Positions 16,835-26,361 of a stretch of DNA of 64,000 nt are shown here, piece after piece (positions within the stretch are counted from its first letter, which is position 1; the number at the start of each line of letters is the position of its first letter). Source of the DNA: Brevibacillus laterosporus DSM 25 (lineage in GTDB: Bacteria > Bacillota > Bacilli > Brevibacillales > Brevibacillaceae). The stretch lies in NCBI RefSeq assembly GCF_002706795.1, contig NZ_CP017705.1, positions 700,001 to 764,000 on the forward strand. Reading direction: 5' to 3'. The notes beneath the pieces are model-generated. The model saw only the letters and a program-made list of their open reading frames with translations, searched no databases and had not been told where the DNA came from. The position numbers and the translations under genes were made by a program.

Positions 16835-16965
16835 TTCCCTTCCCCCTTTTTGTTCTGTACCTTGCCCTTTTAGATAAAAGCGAGGAATACATCTATATCG
16901 CATTCCTCGCCTACATGTACCAAGTAAATGTAATTTGACAAACTTCCAAATATCACAAGAAATAC

Positions 16966-17937
16966 TTACAGTTTCTCTACACGGAAAGAATGTGTAAAGA
17001 CGAATTGTTCCGCTGGCCCTAGACCACGAGCACCCGTCTGTTCTGCTACATCTAAGTTAAAAGCATCTGTGACAGCCGTATATGGCTCAAGAGACACACT
17101 TGTATTCCAGCTTGGTTGGAAGACTAACATGAATGGGAATTGATCGCCAAATTCATAAACGATTTTATGATTAGCTTGTTGGTCAATCAGTTGGCAGCTG
17201 GTGGTTCCATCCTTTACTGTGACAAAGGCATGATCGCGACCTTTTGGCATGTCAGGATAGAGAAGCCCCTTCGTTAATTGCTGGCACAGGTCAGTTGGGG
17301 TGGGAGCACCATCTACGAATCCTTCCTCGTTTACCGGCCACTCTAGCTTTGAGTCAACCTGCATCACTGTTTGTTGTTCGTGACCTTGCTTCACGTTGAA
17401 ATAGGGATGGAATCCTAACATAAACGGAGCAGCTACTTCGCTCTCGTTCCTCACTTCCCCTTCCAAACGCAGTACGCCATCTTGTAAAACATAAGTAAAT
17501 CGGAACACCAAACGTGCCTGAAATGCTTCCAATAAATCTGGATGATCCGCAAAATCAAATTCGGATACGACGAATGCTCCACGATCAGCTTTTGCACCGC
17601 GATCTATAACGTTCCAAGCACGTACGCGTAATTCTCCGTGAGAATGGTGCTCGCCTTTATTTAAGCCTAGTTGATATTTTTTCCCGTTAAAGGAAAAGCT
17701 TCCGTGTCTAATTTTATTGGGCGGAAACAGAATCGGATTCCCGAATCGTGCAGAAGCATCTTTAATCATGGATATTTTTTCAGGTGATACAAATACTTCT
17801 TGGTTATTCACTGTAAAACGAAATAAATTATTTCCGAGCCCCGGCACTAGATGAGCTTCCGCTGGATATTCTGCATCAGTCAGGACATATGTTATGTAAT
17901 CGTCTATTTTGCGTTCTGCTACTTGATATCTTGTCAT
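16966..17937 (-). CDS. aldose 1-epimerase family protein (galactose-mutarotase fold)
   Basis: 323 residues of the GalM-like superfamily: NGKKYQLGLNKGEHHSHGELR, then EGEVRNESEVAAPFMLGFHPYF (the HPYF His is the usual catalytic or binding His) and a late FQPSWNTSVSLEPYTAVTDAFNL, with Glu in the position of the catalytic base. These enzymes interconvert alpha and beta anomers of hexoses; this branch is often annotated only as aldose epimerase. RBS AAAGGAG. Monocistronic; no sugar operon beside it. Confidence 0.8.
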   Translation of the reverse strand: MTRYQVAERKIDDYITYVLTDAEYPAEAHLVPGLGNNLFRFTVNNQEVFVSPEKISMIKDASARFGNPILFPPNKIRHGSFSFNGKKYQLGLNKGEHHSHGELRVRAWNVIDRGAKADRGAFVVSEFDFADHPDLLEAFQARLVFRFTYVLQDGVLRLEGEVRNESEVAAPFMLGFHPYFNVKQGHEQQTVMQVDSKLEWPVNEEGFVDGAPTPTDLCQQLTKGLLYPDMPKGRDHAFVTVKDGTTSCQLIDQQANHKIVYEFGDQFPFMLVFQPSWNTSVSLEPYTAVTDAFNLDVAEQTGARGLGPAEQFVFTHSFRVEKL

Positions 17938-18167
17938 GACAATCTCCTTTCCCTCTGTAAAGCATCCACAAATGTGTAATGACTCGACTTACATCATCAT
18001 TGATGTTCTATCATTTTGTAGTGTAACGCAATCCGAAATTAGAACACAAGCAAAAGCGATAAAAGGGCCAATTGCCTGAAAGGGGCTACTAGCTGGAAGC
18101 CACTTGATTTCATATGGTACGATTTCCAATAGAGAACTAGTGTAAAATGACAGGAGGGAATGACGGC

Positions 18168-19421
18168 ATGGGTTACACTACTTATGCCACATTGCTTTAT
18201 CAGATAGATAAAGAACATGTGCAAACGATTCTAAAGCAAAATAACATCAAATCCTACCTCTATCCGATAAATGAGAGCTGGACAGCAGTCATGTTATCAG
18301 ATGAAGAAGATGGAGGTGACGAATTCGCTGCCTACATCTCGGAGATTACTGGACAGCTAAGCATGTATGTAGCTAGTCTGCCCAATCAGGCTTGGGGATT
18401 TTCCTGCTATTTAAACGGTGAAGCTTTGGTCTCCTGGTTCATTCAGTATAATGATGTCGCTTCTGATCTTCAATTGGAAGGTACACTATCCACCTTGTCT
18501 GATTGGGTAACATCCCCGTCAAGCTTTGAGAGGTTTATGAACTACACGCTACAAAATGAATCAGAGGAGAAGGCACATGAAGAAGCTAGAGCACTATTTC
18601 TTCAAGCCTTTGATATAGCCGATGTGGAAGGCTGGTCCTTCGCATATCTATCCAGACAAACATCTCAATTTCTGCAACAGCATCGTATCCTTGTAAACAA
18701 GTGTCGGCGCTCACCTGTTCGAGTAAAAAAAATGATCAAGGCTTGCTTGCAGGAACAGTTATTCAAAGCTGGATTTGTTCTGTCTGAAGCGGTACCTACT
18801 CCAAACCAAGAGGGTGGAAAAAAAGGAGGGGAAGTCCTCGAACAGTTTGCTTTTTATCGTGCAACTCCTGCTACAACGAATACTGGTTTGCTCCTAACGT
18901 TTCACAAACGACAACGGAAGTTCACTGTTCTTTTACAACATGCGAACTATGGCAGTATTGATCTTTGGACCTGGTCTGAAGGGAAATGGGGTCGTACACA
19001 CGGTGTTGCTCAGTGGAGAAGCTATGCAGACGAACAAGAGCTGGTGGAGTTTTTATATGAAGTGGTTCATCTATTTGTGGAATATGGCCCCACTTTCTTC
19101 CAGCAAATCGATCATAATCTGGAGGTATTTTCACCTCGTGATCTCTTACTTGACATTGCGGATAAATCATTGATATCTCGCGGATTCTTACGTGAATCAA
19201 CCGACGAACACACCATCTATGTAAATGATCAATATGAAATATCATTTACACATGCAACCTACCCACGTCAGCTATTTGGGCGTTTTCGTCATGTGTCGGA
19301 GCCAACATCTTGGCACAATCTTCACCCATTTTGGCTTGATCAATGCTATTATTGTACAAAAACAGAATTTATTCACCTTTTAGGGCACATGCTTCAGACA
19401 TTTGAACGTCAAACAACCTAA
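18168..19421 (+). CDS. conserved hypothetical protein, 417 aa
   Basis: Soluble protein with no recognised domain, beginning MGYTTYATLLYQIDKE. The first half suggests a stand-alone alpha/beta domain (residues 1-110, acidic EEDGGDEF loop), then a helical middle with a KKMIKACLQEQLFKAGF segment (about 190-206), and a second alpha/beta half (TGLLLTFHKRQRKFTVLLQH) that may be a repeat of a similar fold. The start at 18168 is fixed by CAGGAGGG; ATG at 18147 lies before the site. No signal peptide. Function unknown. Confidence 0.6.
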   Translation: MGYTTYATLLYQIDKEHVQTILKQNNIKSYLYPINESWTAVMLSDEEDGGDEFAAYISEITGQLSMYVASLPNQAWGFSCYLNGEALVSWFIQYNDVASDLQLEGTLSTLSDWVTSPSSFERFMNYTLQNESEEKAHEEARALFLQAFDIADVEGWSFAYLSRQTSQFLQQHRILVNKCRRSPVRVKKMIKACLQEQLFKAGFVLSEAVPTPNQEGGKKGGEVLEQFAFYRATPATTNTGLLLTFHKRQRKFTVLLQHANYGSIDLWTWSEGKWGRTHGVAQWRSYADEQELVEFLYEVVHLFVEYGPTFFQQIDHNLEVFSPRDLLLDIADKSLISRGFLRESTDEHTIYVNDQYEISFTHATYPRQLFGRFRHVSEPTSWHNLHPFWLDQCYYCTKTEFIHLLGHMLQTFERQTT

Positions 19422-19471
19422 GTGCTATACATAAGTAATTCTCATTTTATACATCAAAGGTGGTTCTTTCT

Positions 19472-19903
19472 ATGCAGGCTTGGTTGATTTTTGCATTGTT
19501 ATCTGCCGTAATGGCAGCATTGGTATCTATTTTTGGCAAAATTGGTTTAAATCAAGTGGATGCAAATACAGCAACTGCTATTCGAGCTGTTATTATGGCC
19601 TTATTTTTACTTGGTGTGGTTCTTTTTGAAGGAAAATGGAATGCCATTGGCGAAGTTATTGCCAACAAAAAAGCTCTTTCCTTTATCGTACTAAGCGGTG
19701 TAGCTGGAGCATTATCGTGGTTGTTTTATTTTGTGGCCTTAAAGTACGGGAAGGTCGCACAAGTTGGTCCCATTGATAAATTAAGCGTCGTGTTGGCTGT
19801 TGGCTTAGCCTTTGTATTTCTCGGCGAACGAGTTAGCTTAATTGGTGGTATCGGCATTGGACTAATTGCCGTTGGAACTTTATTAGTGGCATTTGGTTCG
19901 TAA
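19472..19903 (+). CDS. single-domain EamA/DMT family membrane protein
   Basis: 143 residues with five hydrophobic segments and the typical EamA ending GERVSLIGGIGIGLIAVGTLLV. Single EamA-domain proteins of this length (half of the usual ten-segment transporter) probably work as dimers in export of small metabolites; the substrate is unknown. ATG at 19472 sits 8-10 nt after AAAGGTGG; a GTG at 19460 is inside that ribosome site and is not used. A strong terminator follows. Confidence 0.8.
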   Translation: MQAWLIFALLSAVMAALVSIFGKIGLNQVDANTATAIRAVIMALFLLGVVLFEGKWNAIGEVIANKKALSFIVLSGVAGALSWLFYFVALKYGKVAQVGPIDKLSVVLAVGLAFVFLGERVSLIGGIGIGLIAVGTLLVAFGS

Positions 19904-19918
19904 CCATACCTTGTTATT

Positions 19919-19946
19919 GCCTGATGCTTGTCAGGCCTTTCTTTTA
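19919..19946 (+). terminator. terminator of the EamA gene
   Basis: Stem GCCTGA/TCAGGC, loop of 6, then CTTTCTTTT. Confidence 0.8.
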
Positions 19947-19984
19947 TGACCGAAGAGAACGTATATTCCTGTATATTCACCCTA

Positions 19985-20022
19985 TAAAAAAAGCGATCTT
20001 GGCACGATAGCACAAGATCGCT
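19985..20022 (-). terminator. terminator of the DUF2512 gene
   Basis: A perfect 10-bp stem (AGCGATCTTG/CAAGATCGCT), 11-nt loop, then a seven-base T-run on the minus strand. Confidence 0.8.
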
Positions 20023-20050
20023 ACAGAATAATAAGCTCCGGCTTTCTAGC

Positions 20051-20410
20051 TTATACTTTCTCCACTCGACCACTGCGAATAAGCCAAAGATGCAAAAAAT
20101 ACTCGGTTATCCCAAAAAAGACAGCGTAAAAGAAAATACCGTCCATACCCATTTTAGTTCCACTAAAGATAAATTTAGTAAAGAAGACGACAACCAGACA
20201 CATGATCATATCAAGAAGAGTCGTTAACCATAATGTACCAGGTTGCAAAAACATTAATTCCATTAACTGACCAAGAAGTGCTACCACCACACCTGCTACC
20301 ACAGGTTCCCACCAATAAGGATAATAAATGCCACCATATACATTATCTAGTAGCAGAAATAAAAAAGGAGTTATCACAAGTTTTATCCAAAATCCACTCA
20401 ACGATTTCAC
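20051..20410 (-). CDS. DUF2512 (YndM-like) membrane protein
   Basis: 119 residues with four hydrophobic segments (about 10-28, 35-52, 58-78, 88-108). The start MKSLSGFWIKLVITPF and the segment order match the DUF2512/YndM family of Bacillales, whose function is unknown. Start choice is uncertain: GTG at 20410 agrees with the family N-terminus but lies almost on the ribosome site AGAGGAGG, whereas TTG at 20401 has ideal spacing and would remove three residues. Monocistronic. Confidence 0.75.
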   Translation of the reverse strand: MKSLSGFWIKLVITPFLFLLLDNVYGGIYYPYWWEPVVAGVVVALLGQLMELMFLQPGTLWLTTLLDMIMCLVVVFFTKFIFSGTKMGMDGIFFYAVFFGITEYFLHLWLIRSGRVEKV

Positions 20411-20518
20411 ACCTCCTCTATCTACTTTCTTAGCCTTGTTATAAACAAATTTAAGGATTGTATACCTTGTTTGGGCTACTTTTTGGTAAAAATCTGTGAG
20501 GAAAGAAGGGGTCGACTC

Positions 20519-21733
20519 ATGAGTACTTTATTTCAAGATAGTATGTATTACGTCACTATCGGCGAAATCATTCGCAATTATCGGCAACAAGCCAACCTTT
20601 CAATCACACAGCTTGCCCACATGACTGGGATCAGTAAGGGAGTTATCTCAAAAATTGAAAATGCTGATACTAGGCGGCCAGAATTAAAAACATTGAAACC
20701 CCTCGTCGAACATCTCAACATTCCCTATACAGAAATTATTGAGGCCTATTTATTGGTGGAACCACGGCTTGAAATTTTAGAGGAACTGTTGGAGGATGCC
20801 CTCTTCATAGGTAATTTGCAGCTCGTTCGTAAAGTTGCACTAAGTTATTTAAAGTCTCCTCAGGAAGAGACCGATCGTCTGCTTAGAAAGCTATATGAAC
20901 AAACGCAACAAGTAAAAGACATTGTATTGAAACAAACTCTATACGATCTTATGGCTCAGTATGCGAGAGATCACGGCTTGCTCCAGCATTTGGCCCAGCT
21001 TTTTCTCCAGTTATATTTGATGGCACAACAAAAAGAAGCGGACTTCGAATCCGCCTTTTACCTAGGAAAAAATGTGTTATTTTATGCAGCTCTCCTACCT
21101 GTTGAGCAACAAATTCAGCTATATCAACATATTAGTATGCATGCCTATCTGTTATGCCGTTATGATGAATCCATCTTGTATAGTAAGGAGCTATTGCAGA
21201 TTGCTCAACGTAAGCCTGCTCACTCGATATATGCGTACAGCACCTTATTTTACTCATCGTATGCATTGGAAGATTTCCAGGGGGCGAAAGAGGCTTTTAT
21301 GTGCTATAGCCAAATCTCCCGTACCTCCTCCTCTGAGCATTATAGACTAATGAGAGCATTACTGGAGTATCGAATAGGCAACAAGGCAACTGCTATTCGG
21401 CAGTTAAAAAAATGTCTAACGCTTGCTAGTCGTAAAACCAGTCTAGTAGTAGTCAATCAGCTCATCGAAATATACTTAGACTATGGTCACATATCGAATA
21501 TTTCCTCTTTGCTTGAAGATAAAGCCCCTTGGAACATCCAACCCGAGACCTATTTAGAAAAAAGAAGCTATGGCCATTTTTATCGTTTATTAGGTCAATA
21601 TTATCAGCAGTTAGGTGAGTTTACGCAAGCGGAACAAAGTTATTTGCACAGCCTTATTTGTTATGGTGATTACCATCCACAAGGCAAACAAGAATGCCTT
21701 AATCGGCTACTGTATCTGTATCAACACCGTTAA
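20519..21733 (+). CDS. XRE regulator with a long TPR-like helical domain (PlcR/NprR/Rgg-like architecture)
   Basis: 404 residues. Residues 12-70 form an XRE HTH (IGEIIRNYRQQANLSITQLA, then GISKGVISKIEN). The rest is all helical with repeats ending FYRLLGQYYQQLGEFTQAEQSY, typical of tetratricopeptide domains that bind short signalling peptides in the RRNPP regulators. Unlike classic PlcR/NprR loci there is no pro-peptide gene directly downstream: the next gene is convergent and overlaps its 3' end by 35 nt. Start at 20519 after AAGGGG. Peptide control is therefore only an inference; stress- or phage-linked TPR regulators are alternatives. Confidence 0.75.
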   Translation: MSTLFQDSMYYVTIGEIIRNYRQQANLSITQLAHMTGISKGVISKIENADTRRPELKTLKPLVEHLNIPYTEIIEAYLLVEPRLEILEELLEDALFIGNLQLVRKVALSYLKSPQEETDRLLRKLYEQTQQVKDIVLKQTLYDLMAQYARDHGLLQHLAQLFLQLYLMAQQKEADFESAFYLGKNVLFYAALLPVEQQIQLYQHISMHAYLLCRYDESILYSKELLQIAQRKPAHSIYAYSTLFYSSYALEDFQGAKEAFMCYSQISRTSSSEHYRLMRALLEYRIGNKATAIRQLKKCLTLASRKTSLVVVNQLIEIYLDYGHISNISSLLEDKAPWNIQPETYLEKRSYGHFYRLLGQYYQQLGEFTQAEQSYLHSLICYGDYHPQGKQECLNRLLYLYQHR

Positions 21734-23267
21734 GAGTAATGACGTGAAATCCATAATCAGTCTGCTGGCTCCCTGTTTCCTGTAAAATCTGTTCTCCTGC
21801 ACGTCTAATACGCTCCTGACCTAGCTCACAGATGGTTCGGTAGCCGTGTTGGTAGGCTGTGGAAGTGACCGGTATAGCTTCTGGCAGTTGAATCATGATA
21901 AATTTACGCTTTCCATTATCCTCTGCATTAAGCTGCATCACAGCATGGGCCGTAGTGGATGAGCCTGCAAAAAAATCCAAGACAATGGATTCTTTATGCG
22001 TTACAATCTCCAACACCTTTTTCATTAATCGTTCGTCTTTAGGAAAGGGAAAAAGCTGACCACCCATTAGCTGTCGCAGGCGTTTCATCGCCCTTCTGCC
22101 ATCATGATAAAACACGCTATACGGAACCTGATACTCTGTGTGATGTAAATAACGCTTTATACAGGGGATCGTTGTTTCATCTATACCAAAATGTATCAAA
22201 TCTTCCTGTAAGAATTCGTTCATACGTTTTTCAGTATAAGCCCATCCTCTCGATGGAACCTTAACTGTTTTTTTTGTAATTGGATGCAATATATCATAGA
22301 CAGGCCCCCCTCCGCCTGGCCAAGAGATGTCTCCTGGAAAGTAAACACCGTTAGCGTCAATTGCGGAATAATGGCTGTGTTGCTTCGAGGGATGATCGTC
22401 TGGTAATGCCCTGAACCATTTTTTTAATTCAAGACTCGCGTCTCGAAATCGTCCTTTATACTTTTTAGTGAGCTGCTTCCCTTGCTTATAAATTTCCGCC
22501 AACCCCGCTTTTTTCTCGCGCCAGACCTTTCGGTGTTGTTGAAGATAGCTTACATTTTTTCCATATACCAATATAAATTCATGTGAGATGGATATAAACT
22601 TAGCGTCATTTTTTCTCCCTCCACTCCAAACAAACTCACCGAGATAATTTTGCTCACCATAAAGCTCATCACAGATAAGGCGCAGATTTGCAAATTCTTT
22701 TGAATCAATACTAATGAGAATGACCCCGTCTTCTGTTAATAGTTGACGTGCAATCGCCAAGCGGGGGTACATCATCGTAAGCCAATCGTTATGCATATTT
22801 TCTCGCCATTGTTGATCAAACCTAGAAGAGTGTTTATGGGCGATGATATTGCTCTTCGTTTTCCTGTGGTAATTATCTTTATAAATGAAGTTTTTACCTG
22901 TATTATACGGCGGGTCTATGTAGATGCATTGGATTTTACCTGTATATGTGTTGCATAGAAGTCGTAATCCATCTAAATTATCGCCTTCTATATACAGATT
23001 TTCTGTTTTGCTAGCATTTTTAGAGCGTGGTACATTCAGCATGGGAGTGGACAAAAAAGCTGGCTTCTGAGATCCCTCCTGTAAAGCAGTCTTCTTGTTT
23101 GGCCAAATCAACCCGTATCCATCATCGTGTAAGGTATCCTCCCCAAACAGTTTTAACCATTCGTCCCTTACCAGAAATCCTTGATGCATCAAGCTAGGGA
23201 AATGCTCTATGAGCTTTTTTCGATTTTCCCTTTGCCGCTCAAGCAGGTGTTGCTTTCGTTCCTCCAC
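21699..23267 (-). CDS. solitary beta-class N6-adenine DNA methyltransferase (type III Mod-like)
   Basis: 522 residues. Motif IV YIDPPYNTGKNF at about 115-126 precedes motif I DFFAGSSTTAHAV at about 433-445, the order that defines beta-class amino-methyltransferases, including Mod subunits of type III systems. The long part between them includes the target-recognition region. No Res subunit or any nuclease lies beside it, so it is an orphan methyltransferase or a split remnant of a restriction system. GTG start at 23267 has GGAGG 10 nt before it. It converges on and overlaps the XRE-TPR gene by 35 nt with no terminator between, so antisense interference is possible. Confidence 0.85.
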   Translation of the reverse strand: MEERKQHLLERQRENRKKLIEHFPSLMHQGFLVRDEWLKLFGEDTLHDDGYGLIWPNKKTALQEGSQKPAFLSTPMLNVPRSKNASKTENLYIEGDNLDGLRLLCNTYTGKIQCIYIDPPYNTGKNFIYKDNYHRKTKSNIIAHKHSSRFDQQWRENMHNDWLTMMYPRLAIARQLLTEDGVILISIDSKEFANLRLICDELYGEQNYLGEFVWSGGRKNDAKFISISHEFILVYGKNVSYLQQHRKVWREKKAGLAEIYKQGKQLTKKYKGRFRDASLELKKWFRALPDDHPSKQHSHYSAIDANGVYFPGDISWPGGGGPVYDILHPITKKTVKVPSRGWAYTEKRMNEFLQEDLIHFGIDETTIPCIKRYLHHTEYQVPYSVFYHDGRRAMKRLRQLMGGQLFPFPKDERLMKKVLEIVTHKESIVLDFFAGSSTTAHAVMQLNAEDNGKRKFIMIQLPEAIPVTSTAYQHGYRTICELGQERIRRAGEQILQETGSQQTDYGFHVITLNGVDTDTVAD

Positions 23268-23465
23268 TTAGTCGACACCTCCACTATGCTATCAAACTTA
23301 CTTCTATTACATTCTCTGGATACATATTCGTCATTTTCAATTTTTTTCCTTTCATAGAGCAGTGTCTACAAAAGACGGATGACCTATGAGGCCTAGTCAT
23401 TCATTTTCAAAAAATTACCTTTTGCATGTATTTGCAGATGTTGATTTTCGGGGTGATTTCATAAA

Positions 23466-23500
23466 GAAAAGGCTGCTTTCCCATTTAGGAAAACAGCCCC
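23466..23500 (-). terminator. terminator of the metallophosphatase gene
   Basis: Stem GGCTGTTTTCC/GGGAAAGCAGCC (G-U pairs), loop of 5, followed by TTTTCTTTAT on the minus strand. Confidence 0.75.
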
Positions 23501-23521
23501 TCCCTCTTATCATGATGAAGA

Positions 23522-24280
23522 TTAGATCGTATATACCTTGCGACTTGGCAATTCCAGACAGTGTAATTTACCGCCGTACACACAGCCTCCATCAATTCCA
23601 ATAATCTTATTTTTTCCAAAATAAACATCCGTACTACCATCTGGATGCAAATAGTTCGTAGATGTATGACCAAAAACCACCGTCTTTTCTCCCGCATATC
23701 CATTATGAAATTCTTCACGTATCCAGATCATTTCTTGCTCGTCCATTTCCTCCAATGATTTGTTTGGACTCACTCCTGCATGGATAAAGATGTATTCCTC
23801 TGTCTCATAATAGAGTGGCAATTGTTCTAGGAAACGAATATCCTCTATTAACTGCTCGGGTAATTCCAGTTTAACCCCAGGTGCCTCTTTCTTTGGCAAT
23901 ATTTTGGGTGGCTCATTTGAGCCTATTCCTGGTCTGATCACCTGTTGTAAGGCTTCTTCTTCTGTTAATGGCAATTCAAAACCGTAGGGACGTAATGTTG
24001 TAGGTGCATGATTACGCATCCACCTGCCCATCCAGAATTCATTGGCGATGGTTAAGGCTTTAATCATCATATCCTCATGATTTCCTTTTAGGGCAATAGC
24101 TCCTGCTTGAGTTAGTTCCTTTACTTTAGCAATGACTCCCTTGGCATTGGGCCCACGATCTACGTAATCACCCAACAGGATGAGTTGATCCTTATCTGCA
24201 TGGTAATTAGCTTTCGCCAGCAATTGCTCCATTTTATCTAATTCTCCGTGAATATCGCTCATTACCAGAGTACGTTTCAT
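23522..24280 (-). CDS. calcineurin-like metallophosphatase (PrpA/ApaH type)
   Basis: 252 residues with the full metal-binding set: SDIHG (8-12), GDYVDRG (37-43), KGNHEDMM (about 64-71), and later FIHAGVSP and VFGHTSTNY. This layout matches the Ser/Thr protein phosphatase / symmetrical diadenosine tetraphosphatase group. Which of the two it is cannot be told from motifs. RBS AAAGGAAG; single gene with its own terminator. Confidence 0.85.
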   Translation of the reverse strand: MKRTLVMSDIHGELDKMEQLLAKANYHADKDQLILLGDYVDRGPNAKGVIAKVKELTQAGAIALKGNHEDMMIKALTIANEFWMGRWMRNHAPTTLRPYGFELPLTEEEALQQVIRPGIGSNEPPKILPKKEAPGVKLELPEQLIEDIRFLEQLPLYYETEEYIFIHAGVSPNKSLEEMDEQEMIWIREEFHNGYAGEKTVVFGHTSTNYLHPDGSTDVYFGKNKIIGIDGGCVYGGKLHCLELPSRKVYTI

Positions 24281-24481
24281 GCTGTCTCACTTCCTTTATC
24301 TGTCTGGGGTATGGGGAGTTCATGTTTCCATTGTATTACCTTACATGAGCAAGGAGAGGGCGGCAAGGTTTATTCAGAAAAAAGGTAACTTTCAAAACAT
24401 AAATACAAACAGAGAAACATATAAACACACGAATCGTTTTGTATATCATCCCATGATTACAATAGGTAGCATAGTGCTAGC

Positions 24482-25324
24482 TTACTCATCCCAATTCTTA
24501 AAAAAACAAATGGTCGGTACACTGGCGACCTGGAGCTTGGGATCATGCTCACCTTTCGTAAACGCCTCTACTGTATTTATATGCTTGATTGATCGATTGG
24601 CAAACTCATTTCGTCCCTGTGAACGTATAAGTGTGTAATATTCATAAGGGTCTATTACAGAAAAATCACCCTGTAGCACCCCAGGAAATGCTTTATTAAC
24701 TGAGTATTCCTGACTCTTGTATTCCTGCAATGCTTTGCCTTTTTGATTTTTATATTTTGAAATATCAACCTTCGCGGTAATAGGGAAAGCTGCTTGTGGA
24801 GCACACTCTGTACAATGATCATAATAATGTGGAATAAAGACATAATACAAATCGGGATAGTCTTGTGGGGATGCTTGTGCTTCAAAGCGTTTTACCGCGT
24901 TTTCTACCGCAAGAGAAAGCGCAATATGATCAGGATGCCCTGTAACTCCATCTGGTGGAAAGGTGATGATGATCTCCGGTTTCATAGAAAGTAACGTCTG
25001 AAGTACGCGCTCTGCCAACACGTTTTGGTCCATCTGCGCAAGCCCGCCATCTGGATAGCGATATAAAAACAAATCGGATACTCCCAAACAGCGGATGGCA
25101 TTGGTTAATTCGTGCTCACGCCAGACAGCTAGTTCTTTTTGGCAGGTGATCGAATACGGTCCGCACTTCCCTTTATCTCCTGATGTAGCTGTCACCAAAT
25201 AAATATGATGCCCTAATTCACTATATTTCGCCATGGTTCCTGCGCAGGCAAACGATTCATCATCAGGATGTGGAAAAAGAAACAGGAGGCGTCTTTTTTT
25301 CGAATTTCCGATAAAATAACCCAT
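24482..25324 (-). CDS. cytoplasmic PIG-L family deacetylase
   Basis: 280 residues, no signal peptide. Zinc-site motif FPHPDDESF (17-25) with the Asp catalytic base and a later GHPDHIALS (about 130-138), as in LmbE/BshB deacetylases acting on N-acetylglucosaminyl groups. It carries an insertion with four Cys (CGPYSITCQ and HCTECAP) absent from short BshB enzymes. Last gene of the seven-gene minus-strand cluster; the kinase gene ends 50 nt before it. In context it probably deacetylates an imported N-acetylated compound. BshB of bacillithiol synthesis is an alternative, but bshA/bshC are not nearby. Confidence 0.8.
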   Translation of the reverse strand: MGYFIGNSKKRRLLFLFPHPDDESFACAGTMAKYSELGHHIYLVTATSGDKGKCGPYSITCQKELAVWREHELTNAIRCLGVSDLFLYRYPDGGLAQMDQNVLAERVLQTLLSMKPEIIITFPPDGVTGHPDHIALSLAVENAVKRFEAQASPQDYPDLYYVFIPHYYDHCTECAPQAAFPITAKVDISKYKNQKGKALQEYKSQEYSVNKAFPGVLQGDFSVIDPYEYYTLIRSQGRNEFANRSIKHINTVEAFTKGEHDPKLQVASVPTICFFKNWDE

Positions 25325-25374
25325 GCTACTTCCTTCCTTTTCTACCCTTATTTCATTTGAATGACAGTAGAATC

Positions 25375-26361
25375 TTAGTGATTCCTCATGGCAGAAAACC
25401 CCATAGCAATTACGCCTTTAATGGGTTCTTGCTCGTTATCATCCACGATTGCTTTTGGAGCATGCTTACTAATCAATTGAATAAGCTTTTGTCTCACAAT
25501 TGGCTCATGCTTCAGCACGCCTCCTTGTAAAATAATAGGACAAGCTTGTTCTTGTAGATCAAGCTGATCCATGACTGTTTTTATACCTGTAAACAACTCA
25601 TCTGCGGCTTTTTCCAAAATCTTATGTGCCGTCTGGTCCCCTTGTTGCGCTGCTATACTTACAAGGCGGGAGAGTTCACCCACTCTGTCCACCGAATATG
25701 TCCTCTCATTATAGACCCAGTGAAAAAGCTGTTCTACATCATCCATTTGCAAATAAGCAAGGATTCCATCTGTTAGCAATGTAGTATCCGAGCGACCATC
25801 TGATGCTCGAAATATAGCGGTTAACGCTTGATTACCGATCCAATAACCACTTCCTTCATCACCTACTAGATGCCCCCAGCCCCCTACTCTGCCTCTCTTC
25901 CCATCCGTACCAATACCGCAAACAATGGACCCTGTACCAGCAATGGCCAATATACCAGGCTTACCACCTGTGGCACCTATAAGGGCAGCAACGCAATCAT
26001 TTTCAACTACCAGTTGCTTTATTTGAATGTTCAGACCAAAAAGCACTTGGTTCACTAGCTTCAATAGGATAGCTCGATCGTAGGAAGTATCCAGACCAGC
26101 TAAGCCAAAAACGGCGCAGTCTACGTGTAGAGAAGCGTTTGTTTGAGAGTGATCTTGTAACTGTGGAGGCATGGCTTCATTCATTGCTCTTCGAATTGCC
26201 ATTTTTAACTCATATGTAGCTGGCTCTACACCTTTTCCATGATAGTTACATGATCCAGCCCTTCCCGTTCCCAGTACCTGCTGGTTGTAGGTAAGTAGCA
26301 TCGCCAAGCTTTTTGTGCCTCCTCCGTCTACTGCTAGAAGAGGAATATGCCATTGATTCAT
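25375..26361 (-). CDS. BadF/BadG-family kinase, N-acetylglucosamine-kinase-like
   Basis: 328 residues of the ASKHA fold: LAVDGGGTKSLAML (phosphate 1 loop), AGTGSIVCGIG (phosphate 2) and GGWGHLVGDEGSGYWIG, the last being characteristic of GlcNAc/MurNAc kinases (NagK/MurK branch) rather than the benzoyl-CoA reductase ATPases after which the family is named. It should phosphorylate an amino sugar. Its ATG overlaps the stop of the lyase gene (ATGA), so the two are translationally coupled, tying the sugar kinase to the lyase and deacetylases. Confidence 0.8.
   Translation of the reverse strand: MNQWHIPLLAVDGGGTKSLAMLLTYNQQVLGTGRAGSCNYHGKGVEPATYELKMAIRRAMNEAMPPQLQDHSQTNASLHVDCAVFGLAGLDTSYDRAILLKLVNQVLFGLNIQIKQLVVENDCVAALIGATGGKPGILAIAGTGSIVCGIGTDGKRGRVGGWGHLVGDEGSGYWIGNQALTAIFRASDGRSDTTLLTDGILAYLQMDDVEQLFHWVYNERTYSVDRVGELSRLVSIAAQQGDQTAHKILEKAADELFTGIKTVMDQLDLQEQACPIILQGGVLKHEPIVRQKLIQLISKHAPKAIVDDNEQEPIKGVIAMGFSAMRNH

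Noticed and set aside
20399-20410. TTG at 20401 as the definite start of the DUF2512 gene
   Set aside because: Spacing favours it but the family N-terminus matches the GTG at 20410, so it was kept only as an alternative.
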